A DNA stretch of 64,000 nucleotides, taken from contig OY744608.1 of NCBI GenBank assembly GCA_963556255.1, forward strand, positions 7,108,523-7,172,522, written 5' to 3'. The notes beneath the pieces are model-generated. The model had not been told where the DNA came from, made no database searches, and saw only the letters and a program-made list of their open reading frames with translations. Source of the stretch: Allolobophora icterica. Its lineage: Eukaryota > Annelida > Clitellata > Crassiclitellata > Lumbricidae. A program made the position numbers and the translations under genes. Shown here in pieces: positions 54,447 to 64,000 of this stretch (its first letter is position 1; every line of letters starts with the position of its first letter).

Positions 54447-54545
54447 AACGGACTGAATGCCCTTCATTTGGCTTCAAAAGAAGGTCACGTGGCCATTGTC
54501 CAAGAAGTCTTGAAACGAGGCGCAAATGTCGAAGCCGCTACGAAG
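54447..54545 (+). CDS. Ankyrin exon 3: one complete 33-residue ankyrin repeat
   Basis: It encodes [18 protein letters not shown] then [15 protein letters not shown], exactly 33 residues in phase 0. The acceptor is TCGTCGTAG|AAC and the donor AAG|GTCAGT. It has the canonical A-L-H-L-A, G-H-V-x-I-V and L-x-x-G-A-N-V positions of an ankyrin repeat. The matching exon in vertebrate ankyrins begins with the same Asn-Gly-Leu-Asn and ends with Ala-Thr-Lys. It follows exon 2, whose last codons (INTSNA) take the place of the usual INTCNQ. The repeat forms part of the membrane-protein-binding solenoid. The last codons and donor are the seed of the minisatellite that follows. Confidence 0.95.
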
Positions 54546-55046
54546 GTCAGTTATTATACGAAGGTCAATCATTATGCGAAGGTAAGTCACTAAATGATGA
54601 TAACTCATTCTACCAAAGTCATTGTACCAAGGTCAGTCATTGTACCAAGGTCATTGTACCAAGGTCAGTCATTGTACCAAGGTCATTGTACCAAGGTCAG
54701 TCATTGTACCAAGGTCATTGTACCAAGGTCAGTCATTGTACCAAGGTCATTGTACCAAGGTCAGTCCTTATACCAAGGTAATTGTACCAAGGTCAGTCAG
54801 AACCAAGGTCAGTCATTGTACCAAGGTCATTGTACCAAGGTCAGTCATTGTACCAAGGTCATTGTACCAAGTTCAGTCATTGTACCAAGGTCATTGTACC
54901 AAGGTCAGTCCTTATACCAAGGTAATTGTACCAAGGTCAGTCAGAACCAAGGTCAGTCATTGTACCAAGGTCATTGTACCAAGGTCAGTCATTGTACCAA
55001 GGTCAGTCATTGTACCAAGGTCAGTCCTTATTCCAAGGTCATTGTA
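54546..55046 (+). repeat. Splice-donor-like minisatellite at the start of intron 3
   Basis: The first two diverged units (ATACGAAGGTCAATCATT; ATGCGAAGGTAAGTCACT) continue directly from the exon 3 donor. From 54613 come about 27 units of TTGTACCAAGGTCA(GTCA), alternating 14 and 18 bp. A higher-order block with TCCTTATACCAAGGTAATTG and GTCAGAACCAAGG occurs twice, about 143 bases apart. About 14 units contain AAGGTCAGT, the same nine bases as the true donor. The long frame across it is spurious. Confidence 0.9.
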
Positions 55047-55259
55047 GTTGTAGTTGCTTATTTCGGCTAAGGTTTCTCTAAGTGGAGCGTATCAAACGCA
55101 TGAGCTATTTATCACACGGGTGTCGTTTGAAGTTTATATAGCTTTGATTAAGATCGTTTTAACGGTGTCTTAGTTTTCATCACATTTATCGAAAGCCACG
55201 ATAATTTATAGTGTCATATAAACTGCTGATTAAATAAACTTGTGATTATTACAACGACA

Positions 55260-55272
55260 AATTATAATAATA

Positions 55273-55325
<53 letters not shown>

Positions 55326-55470
55326 TTATGCCCCGAGGTATACAGTATCCCTCAGGGACTTGAATATTAACTAATATGGAATATAGTGTCCGGAATGGCC
55401 CACTAATTATAATTATTATTATAATAATATTATTATTATAATTATAATAATAATAATTATTATTATTGTT
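55260..55470. repeat. (AAT)n/(ATT)n self-complementary tracts
   Basis: AAT units switch to ATT units at about 55292. A second, more intricate ATT/AAT palindrome lies at 55407-55468. Confidence 0.9.
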
Positions 55471-55477
55471 ATTCTGT

Positions 55478-55642
55478 GCATTTATTAAGCGCCACTATTC
55501 AGTGACCAAGCATCAATCGATGGTGCTGAGCAGTTGTGAGTAAAGGATTTGCTTAAGGTCTCTACACAGTAATCGCCTCAGTGGGGCTTGAACCCATGTC
55601 CGCGCTACAAAGGCAACCATTCTAACCAATCAGCTGCCTTTG
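55478..55642 (-). mobile_element. tRNA-derived SINE family S1, copy 4
   Basis: Same order as the 52912 copy but more diverged: TTAAGCGCCACTATTCAGTG, AGCATCAATCGATGG, GGCTTGAACCCATG (B box) and TTCTAACCAATCAGC (A box), all on the plus strand in reverse. Confidence 0.8.
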
Positions 55643-55729
55643 CCCTGCTTCGCAAATGCTCAAGTGAATCAATTTACTCCAAGTGGGAGAGGATAAAACT
55701 TGGATAAAATCGTAATCTACCCTGAAAGG

Positions 55730-55985
55730 CAGCCATGTGTATGACGTATTAGCGACATCATTTTCTTAGCCTCGGCATATGAGAGCGGCTGGCCAGTCCT
55801 CTTCCATGTCGCCTGGTCCTCTCATTGCCGGTGTATGGTCAGCCAGTTAATTATAAATGAGTTGGCTATAGGATATCGCAATTGGATCAGATGTCTCGAA
55901 ACACATGTCTTCCCATTGCGGGGAATTGAACCTCGATCTTTTGATTGCCAGTCCAGCACGCTAACCACTATCACTAGCAAAGTAG
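55730..55985 (-). mobile_element. tRNA-derived SINE family S4
   Basis: The minus strand begins TAGTGATAGTGGTTAGCGTG (A box), then GAGGTTCAATTCCCCGC (B box). The downstream body has ACACCGGCAATGAGAGGAC. Only one copy was recognised, plus the weak relative at 345. Confidence 0.65.
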
Positions 55986-56029
55986 GCGCTGATCTACAGA
56001 CTGTTTTGTAGCTAGCTTTATGATAGAGA

Positions 56030-56545
56030 ATGTAGTTGTAGTAGTAGCTGTAGTAGTGGTAGTAGCAGTAGTATCCAGTGTCCAGTGTTTAACGATATCT
56101 GACGTCCATCTTAAGTAAATTAATCCGCATATATAAATAAACATCTAATATTTGCCATTGGTTAGCGACATCTTGTGGCCGGTGAGGTCGATGACGCTGA
56201 ACTCGTAAATAATTCCATGGATTTTAACAATCTACCCGTTAGTTAGTTAGCCTTCTGCTTTACGACGCTGTGTCATCACAATGATGATTGGCGTCTCCCT
56301 CTCCGTAATCCAGGCTTAGGGCTGGTACCACCCGAGTTTCAAGCAGCATCAACTGTTCATCTACAATCTACCCGTTATTGTAATATCTGGTGTTTAGCGA
56401 CACCTTGTGGCTGCTAGGGCCGTTGACGTCAAGCATTGAGAAGCATCAAGTTAACTACTTTACCCGTGAACGTATTGATAAATATATAGCATAAGATTAA
56501 ATCGTTTTTGAGGTGTGTAAGCACACTTACAGGCGATGCGTACTT
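56030..56545. repeat. D1/D2 cluster with short (GTA)n
   Basis: (GTA)n at about 56036-56070; D1 cores near 56090, 56162 and 56395; a D2 copy at about 56235-56340. Confidence 0.65.
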
Positions 56546-56564
56546 TAGCTGGTTTTTACTACAG

Positions 56565-56850
56565 AAAAGTCTCACCTCTTCAACATTTCCTAACCTAACT
56601 CCTCTGATTCTCCTCTTAAATTCTTCTCGACCTAAGCGACCCCTGCCTTAGCAACTCCTCCGCCTCCTCTCTCTTTGGACTCCCTGGCAACCGGACTTGG
56701 ATCTCCATTTATTATTATTATTATTATTATTTGACAGCCCTCTGGACAATCCTTATTGACGCGACGCAGCGCTCGTGAATAAGCTGGTGCCCTGCGCTTA
56801 GCTTTCAAGTGGTGCTTTATAAATTTGGAGTTTACGATGACGATTACGAA
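56565..56850 (+). mobile_element. LINE 3' end with family T tail and internal (ATT)n
   Basis: CTTAGCAACTCCTCCGCCTC and CCTGGCAACCGGACTTGG match 52540-52580. The tail CAGCGCTCGTGAATAAGCTG and GGTGCTTTATAAATTTGGAG ends in TTACGATGACGATTACG. An (ATT)n run at 56711-56730 interrupts it. Confidence 0.7.
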
Positions 56851-56904
56851 AATGTGTCCAATCTCGAGGCGTCGACGCGGAGCTTGTTAGGCAAACCTTT
56901 GATT

Positions 56905-57178
56905 TTTTGGGGGGTCCATAGAGTAGTGGTAATTACATCACTGGCGTGAAGAGCAAGCGGTAGCGGGATCGCTTCCCGCTACCTCCCCAAATTTAGGTCC
57001 ACTCAGCCTTTCATTCGCGAGATGGCGCGTTTGATAAAATGAGATGTAGGACGTGATGGGCGCCTTGCATGGCTGCCGTGTACAGTTAAATTCGACTCCT
57101 GTAATAACTTGTGATCATCCGTTCATGCTGATTTGTAATCATACTGCGTAATTGTCAGTTTGAAGATATTAAACGAAG

Positions 57179-57227
<49 letters not shown>
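56905..57227 (+). mobile_element. SINE-like element S6 with (ATT)n tail
   Basis: CATAGAGTAGTGGTAATTAC looks like a pol III A-box head, and GCGGGATCGCTTCCC is a degenerate B box. The body ends TTGAAGATATTAAACGAAG and leads into (ATT)n at 57180-57227. One copy only. Confidence 0.5.
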
Positions 57228-57228
<1 letters not shown>

Positions 57229-57229
57229 G

Positions 57230-58149
57230 TAGCGGCTTTAATTTAATGTTTCACGACGCGTTTGGCGTCAACCAAGGCCGTCAATGTCAACAAAATCTTA
57301 CTGTATACGTCATACAATAGATATTAAATGCTCGTATGGACCCAGCAGCTTGACGACGTCTAATGACAACGAAGGCCGTACATAAATTATTTTGAATAGG
57401 TCTTAGCGTTCGAACGGCATAATGCAGCAGTATGACATGGAATTGACACCGTTAATACGGTATCGCGCTTCTGAAGCTCTCATTTATAAGACGAATAGTA
57501 CGCTTAAAAGAGGTGTGTAATTATTTTTAACAGTTCTCACCGTTCGTATTGTATTATAATAATTACTCGTTATTATTATTCCACAAGTTTAACGACATCG
57601 TATGGCTGCTATGGCCGTTGACGTCTTTAAAAAAATTAATTGCAAATCAGGTCATTTTCTTGATTGCGGATCAGTCCTCCAAGTCATGCAAATCAATTGT
57701 TTTGCATGCGTATATTTCAGAGGCTTCTGGATTCATGGTGTTAGTAGAGACAAAATCAGTCGAAAGAAATTCTGTTATCCAGTGGGTATCTAAGGCGTCG
57801 ACGTCTCTTTGATCTTCTTAATTTCAATTCAGTTTCTTCCCAATTAAAAGTAAAGTGTGTACACATTAGTCTATAACTTTGATTGCTCGTTAAACGCCTC
57901 GAGTACTATATAAAAATTTATACCGACTGAAAAACCTCTCATTAAACCATAGACTCTCCAACATCTTCATAATCTAAAACAAACCAGGAAACCTTATTCT
58001 GAAATACTTTCATCCATTGCTTAGCCCCAGCTTAATAGTTAGGCCTACTTCCTCTCATTTAAATTGTTTCTATGTTACAAATTGCGTCAATCAAACGAAA
58101 CTGAGCGATGATGACAGAGCTATTATTACTTACAGATTGACAAATTAGC
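57230..58149. repeat. D1 repeat remnants
   Basis: D1 cores near 57250, 57350 and 57590, and TTAAAAGAGGTGTGTAATTA at 57504 (also at 5540). No gene was recognised. Confidence 0.55.
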
Positions 58150-60090
58150 CTTATACAGAGATGGTAAGTATATTTTAAAGGTGTACAACCGAACTTCAAT
58201 CTACATAGTATTACTTTAAAATTAGAACTAACTTTTCGCAGATAATGTAATAGCATTTAGAATAACAAGGAAATCTTTTGACCAACAGGGCCGTTAACGA
58301 GATTGCCACATGAACCTCATGAAATTATAAAACTTAATAAGTTCGAACCGTAGTCGTGATCGTAAACTCCACATTTCTAAAGCACTACGGTACACTTAAA
58401 CAAAGCTCATACTCAGAAGAACTTTTTAACGACCGGTTAATATAATACCGAATCAAAATGTTTTAAGGTGTTCAATTGGACATTTCGCCTTTTGTGTACC
58501 GGGACTATCTAGTTTTGTGCTAAAGAAAGTAAAATGGTATCAGTAGTTTCCCATGGTTAAAGGCATCTTGTTGCTGCCAGAAATATTTAAAATTGCCCTT
58601 GCTTTACCTTTTAATTTTAAAAATAATTTTAATTATAATTGTGGTTTTATTCAGTAGTTCAAGGCATGGAAGCTAGATGGCCAACTGTGCTTTACAATTA
58701 TTTACCAATCAACTGCCTATGATTAGTTTGTCTTTTCGTAAAGTGTAGTTTGTAGATTCTGGCTAATCTCCTAATATTGATCAGTTTTCCTCTATGGCTA
58801 ACAGAAAGGTCGATCCCTATGGGGCGGGGCGTGTACTGACATAGTTTGGCTGTAAGGGTATTCGTCGACGCTGTCGGTTAATTAATTAATTAATTAATTA
58901 AAGTACTTATTACGCGTCATTAAATCTGAATATGTTGCGGTAATTGAGAAGCAGATCCGTACAAAAGTGAGTCTTGTCTAGGGATGGTAAATGATTGTGT
59001 AACGAGCTGGAAAGTCAGACCTTTTGTGATAGGCGAATCCAAATAGTAGGAGCTCAGCAGCTGAAAGCGCTCGATCCTACAATTTTCTTGAACCTAGTTA
59101 CTAGCAACAAGCCACTGCATAGAAACGCAACGGTCCGGAAGACCGATATGTAGTTAACAATAATTTATTACGATATAACACCTTTAAAACGTTTTCAACT
59201 AACGCTATAATTATCGTTAAGTTCGCTCCCTCGGCAGATAAAAGAAGCGTCACAGGAGAGCAGTAACTATAGCGTTAGACGAACAATAGGCAGATAAACT
59301 CCGTCACTATCCAAAGTGTCAATATTGCTAGGTAGCACCAGTCCAAAGCCTGGAGAAAGTAGGAGGGCGACGTCAACGATCCAGGCAGCCATAAGATGTC
59401 GTCAAACACCGAAGACTACTAACCGACGAATGAAATCCAGGACCCAAGGATGCTGTTCTGGGCCTTAAAGCATTACTTAGCCCATGTTGTATTGAGGTGT
59501 ATTTGGGCGACAACGGAGAACGAAATAACACGTCGATGTGGTAGATTTCAACAGCTTAACGACATCGAATTGCGTTGAGGTCGATAGGAAAATCTCATGT
59601 ACGGTTCTCACCGTTCGTAAGCTGTAATACAGCTATATGTAAAGAAAGGAACACTTATTAACCCGTCGACTGGATTTTGCAGTTTCAACATCTCGTGGCA
59701 TCGAAGCCTGTTGACGGCGACAAGAAATTTTCGAACAGTTTTCACATTAGTTTATCTTCCTATTTCCGTCTAACGCTATAATAGCTATGTCTAATCCTTT
59801 AAAACGCCATTAATGGCAACATGTTCTGATTCTGCCGAGTGTACGAACTTAATGTTATTTATAGCGTTAGATGAACACGTTTTAAAGGTGTCCAAGTTGT
59901 TCATCAACCTAACGTTGTCTTCTCTCCGGTACCTGCCGATTGCTTAGATCCAAAGTCTAACATCTGAAGACATCAAAGGCCGTTGATGTCGATTGGAAAA
60001 ATTTTCACCAGTCCTCACCGTTCGTATGGCATAGTTGGCCAAAAGTTTCACCTTCTCACAAAGTTTTTACGTCGTTCTGTATCGGTAATC
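58150..60090 (+). repeat. Left copy of a local duplication (with D1 units)
   Basis: Matches 62090-63720 in three collinear stretches: AATCTACATAGTxTAxxTTTTAAAAT with CCTCATGAAATTA and AAACTTAATAAG; ATCTAGTTTTGT with GATTAGTTTGTCTTTTCGT; and TATAGCGTTAGATGAA with GTTTTAAAGGTGTCCAAG. (TTAA)n at about 58878-58900. Contains D1 cores near 58550, 59385 (-), 59560, 59690 and 59965. Confidence 0.7.
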
Positions 60091-60785
60091 CAGCAGATGA
60101 AAGTTTCACCAACATTTCATGCCTTTAACATCTCCGTCAGATATCAATGCACCTTTTCCTGATCAAATGAAACTATTCTTTCGGAGTATGTGAGCATTGA
60201 TATAATTAACGGTTTGATAAATATATATTAACGGATGAATACACTTTCAAGGTGTCCAATTTGACGTCGCCCTAATAAGAATTCGATATGATGGATCCAC
60301 GGTTTAACGACATCTTATGGCAACAATTAAGGCTGCTGACGTCGGCAGAAATTACTTTGAACCGTTCTCACCGTTCATATTGCAATATACAGATCTTTTA
60401 AAAACCAATTCTATCGCAGTAACACAGAAATCATATTTAGTGTTTACTGACATCTTGTGGCCAGAAATTATTTTGGCATCTTGCGACTCACTACGATTGT
60501 AATATGCCAAAATAATTTCTTTCGACGTCAACAGTCTTTGTTGTTATAAGATGTCGTTAAACGCTGGATCCATCAAGCCAATTTTTGGTTGCGGTTGGCG
60601 ACTGAATATTAAACGCAGTTTTGCAAATATATGGCATCTGATAAAAGAGTTTTTAAGGTGTCCAATAGAAGCGTTGTCTGTCTTTAAACTACTACTAATA
60701 ATAATAATCTTCTTTATTAATTCAAACTGACTAGTACGCAGTAAGATTACACTGAAGCATGACAGTTCAATCAAGATCTGAATTA
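60091..60785. repeat. D1 repeats in both orientations
   Basis: Plus-oriented cores near 60300 (GTTTAACGACATCTTATGGC) and 60445, and a minus-oriented one at about 60500-60560. The end motif TTTTTAAGGTGTCCAATAG lies at 60650. Confidence 0.65.
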
Positions 60786-60789
60786 CACA

Positions 60790-60900
60790 CACGGTTTGGC
60801 AGCCATTCAAGGCGCCGCCATAGAGGGGTTACGGGTATCGAACCGCGATCTAATGCTCTCCTGGTCATGAGTGTTACCATTACTCTATCCTCCTCTCCAA
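60790..60900 (-). mobile_element. tRNA-derived SINE head, family S5
   Basis: The minus strand reads AGGATAGAGTAATGGTAACA, then GATCGCGGTTCGATACCCGT, a good B box with tRNA-like spacing. The body was not delimited. Confidence 0.6.
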
Positions 60901-60934
60901 TGATAAAGAATGCAATGATAAAGAATGTATTAGT

Positions 60935-61240
60935 AGCTTTCGAGATGTGGATATGACGCAGAATGGAGTGAGTCAGTTGGATGTAACGTAAGACAAATGA
61001 AGAGATATTACAACTGGTGGATGAAAGAAGAACCCTGATAGAAACAAGCAGAAGTCGGAAGAGAAAATGGATGGGTCACATAATGAGGGGAGATTCTCTC
61101 CTAAGAACTATAATCGAAGGAAGAATGGATGTGGGAACAGGACGAGAGGAAGACCTCGAATGATGGCATTGGATTGGATGATAAAGGACGACGACGGTTA
61201 GTCGTTACAGTGAGCTGAAGGAGAAGGCCGAACAATGCAT
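60935..61240 (+). pseudogene. Decayed fragment of the same LINE type as 47819-48702
   Basis: With frame changes, the sequence spells pieces homologous to the C-terminus of that LINE: AFEMWI, RKWMGHIMRGDSLL, IIEGRMD, RGRPRMMALDWMI and YSELKEKA. Several indels and in-frame stops make it a relic. Confidence 0.75.
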
Positions 61241-61246
61241 AACGAA

Positions 61247-62089
<843 letters not shown>

Positions 62090-62266
62090 AACAGCGGTTA
62101 AGTATGTTTTAAAGGTGTGCAACTCAACGTCAATCTACATAGTGTAAGTTTTAAAATAATATCTACGACAACGACATATGTTGCCCAGCAGGGCCGTTTA
62201 TGCCGAAATGTCCATAAAAACCTCATGAAATTACAAAACTTAATAAGCTGGAACCGTAATCGTTAT

Positions 62267-62324
62267 CGTAATCGTAAACTCCACATTTCTAAAGCTCTAC
62301 TCTAAAGCTTAGCGCAGCGTAACA

Positions 62325-62392
<68 letters not shown>

Positions 62393-62451
62393 TGTTACGC
62401 TGCGCTAAGCTTTAGAGTAGAGCTTTAGAAATGTGGAGTTTACGATTACGT
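62267..62451. repeat. Perfect inverted duplication of a family T tail around (TA)n
   Basis: The left arm GTAATCGTAAACTCCACATT ... CGTAACACTTTTATATA (about 62267-62335) and the right arm (about 62385-62451) are exact reverse complements as far as I can read. About 50 bases of TA lie between them. Confidence 0.9.
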
Positions 62452-62470
62452 ACGCTTGACGCACCCCCGA

Positions 62471-62630
<160 letters not shown>

Positions 62631-62779
62631 ATGATCCAAACCGCCATTTGAATGGATGGATGGATGGATTTCTATAGTTAGCAATATCATATGGCATCAC
62701 AGGCCTTTCACTTCGATAGGTAACACTTTTGAACAGTTTTCTCCGTTCGTAACGTTGTCCAAACATACTTAAACAATGC

Positions 62780-63205
62780 TTTCATGAGATACAATTCTGG
62801 TCCACGTCCATGCGCTTGAAGTTAAATGCGAACAAAATTGAACTTACATCGTTTGACCGTTTGACCGTCAAGCTCGACCACATTTTGACCTGAAAAGTCT
62901 CTCGCTGCAACTTGATGAAACTTGCTTTGTCCACCCTTCAAACGTAGTTCGTGACCTTGGACTTCTTCTTGATAGCAAACTTTCCATGTCTAGTCAAAAT
63001 GGTTCTATTATTAAAGCCTGCTTTTTCATCTCCGTCGAATTCGCCAAATCAGACGCTGTTTAAATGAACACTACCTTCGCGTTCTAGTTCATTCACTTGT
63101 TATGTCCAGTATTGACTATTGTACTTTGGTGCTTTCTAGGCTATCAAAATCTATCCTTGCACCGCTTACCTCTGTTATTCACAACGCGGGTAGTCTTTTT
63201 ATGTG
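62780..63205 (+). pseudogene. CR1/L2-type LINE relic
   Basis: Across frames one reads RLKLNANKIELTSFDR, LDFFLIANFPCLVK and a degenerate IDYCTLVLSRLSKSILAP-like stretch, in the order seen in CR1/L2 RTs (compare 49920-50150). In-frame stops are frequent. Confidence 0.7.
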
Positions 63206-63720
63206 TATCTAGTTTTGTTATAAAGAATATAAAATGGTATAAGTAGTAGGCCTTAACCAGTGCTTATGATTAGTTTGTCTTTTCGTTTAGTAAACTTTGT
63301 AGATTCTGACTAGGCCTAACCTTTTCCTCTGTGGCTAGTAGAGAGGTTGGCTTTAAGGGTATTCTTCGATGCTGTCGACTTATTTATTTATTTACTTACT
63401 GTTTATTTCTTTTGTTTTTTTTCTTTAAAGCACTTATTACGCATCAGTAAATCTGCAATTGTTGCGCTAGGAGAGGAGACAGATACGTGGATCTCAGCTA
63501 AACGGCTCGTGAACTTGATGGTACTTATAGCGTTAGATGAATACGTTTTAAAGGTGTCCAAGCTGTCATCAACCTAACGATGCCTTCTATTGCTTGGATC
63601 CAAAGTTTAACATCTTAAGACATCAGAGCCGTTGACGTCGATTAGAATTTTTTTTAACAGTTCTCACAGTTTGTTATGGCATAGTTGGCCAACAGCTTCG
63701 CCTTCTCCCAAAAGTTTAAA

Positions 63721-64000
63721 GTCGTCCTGTAGCGACAAAAGCCGTTGGCAGCAATTCGCTAATTTCACTTGTATTTTTTAGCCAAATATATAGTGTCGGG
63801 TGAAAGCGTTTTTAAGGTGTCCAAAAAGTTGCGTTGAGGCTGTTGCCTATCTTATCATCAATCAAATCAAATCTACTGACAAGCGTGGCCTTCGGCCCTT
63901 GGCTGACAGCGTGAGGTTTCGTCCTCTGTACAGATTTAATGCTTGTTTGACTTTATCAAGAACGGCGTTGCCATTTTGCTGTGTCCGATTCTCTCAAAAA
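63721..64000. other. Unassigned sequence to window end
   Basis: A D1-type end motif (AAATATATAGTGTCGGGTG ... TTTAAGGTGTCCAA) lies at 63782-63825. The final 150 bases show nothing I can identify. Confidence 0.5.

Noticed and set aside
54546..55046. CRISPR-like repeat array
   Set aside because: Units are tandem without unique spacers and the genome is animal.
54594..55070. Open frame of 158 codons with repeating VIVPRS/LYQGQ
   Set aside because: It is the donor-like minisatellite read through. The unit lengths (14 and 18 bp) are not multiples of three together with a coding phase, and it lies in an intron.

Overview
This is eukaryotic, intron-bearing, repeat-saturated animal DNA. The only host gene I can recognise is the 5' part of an ankyrin gene (ANK1/2/3 / unc-44 family) on the + strand. 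A likely first coding exon lies at 2761-2856, an exon carrying the first ankyrin repeat at 51642-51743, and a one-repeat exon at 54447-54545. All three junctions are phase 0. The rest of the gene must lie beyond base 64000. Three retrotransposon copies have the gag-protease-integrase-RT-RNase H order, which is known from the deuterostome Gmr1-like branch of Ty3/gypsy. With the many tRNA-derived SINEs and marine-invertebrate-style LINEs, this suggests an invertebrate deuterostome such as an echinoderm or hemichordate. The phylum is inference.

Layout. 1-2760: microsatellites, two short hAT-type MITEs, then the GC-rich 5' flank/5' UTR with a (CCTG)n tract. 2761-2856: exon 1. 2857-51641: a 48.8-kb first intron that has acted as a transposon sink. 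In order it holds MITEs and SINEs (3-5 kb), a dense microsatellite field (7-9.7 kb), a 1.1-kb non-autonomous hAT element with perfect 8-bp target duplication (9.79-10.93 kb), dispersed repeats and LINE tails (11-14.8 kb), a full-length restriction-enzyme-like-endonuclease LINE and a 5'-truncated relative set in (TAA)n arrays (14.8-19.4 kb), a nested cluster of three LTR retrotransposons (19.57-40.30 kb), more microsatellites (41.4-47.4 kb), and a repeat array interrupted by a LINE and a MITE (47.6-51.1 kb). 51642-54545: exons 2 and 3 around a 2.7-kb intron. 54546-64000: start of intron 3, made of a splice-donor-like minisatellite, SINEs, LINE debris and a diverged local duplication.

The nested cluster resolves exactly. 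Element Z (minus strand, 19566-40299, TSD CCGAC) has 623-bp LTRs. Its upstream LTR was hit by element A (plus strand, 25676-32721, TSD AAGAT, single 1853-codon ORF, LTRs identical by eye) and by the related element B (minus strand, 32901-39861, TSD ATATT, frameshifted). Removing A, B and their 5-bp duplications restores a 623-bp LTR.

The most unusual signals surround the ankyrin exons. A minisatellite whose units look like 3' splice sites abuts exon 2. A minisatellite of about 27 units, about 14 of them carrying the same nine bases as the exon 3 donor, starts at the exon 3 donor. Complementary (ATC)n and (GAT)n tracts sit at the two ends of intron 2 and could pair in the pre-mRNA.
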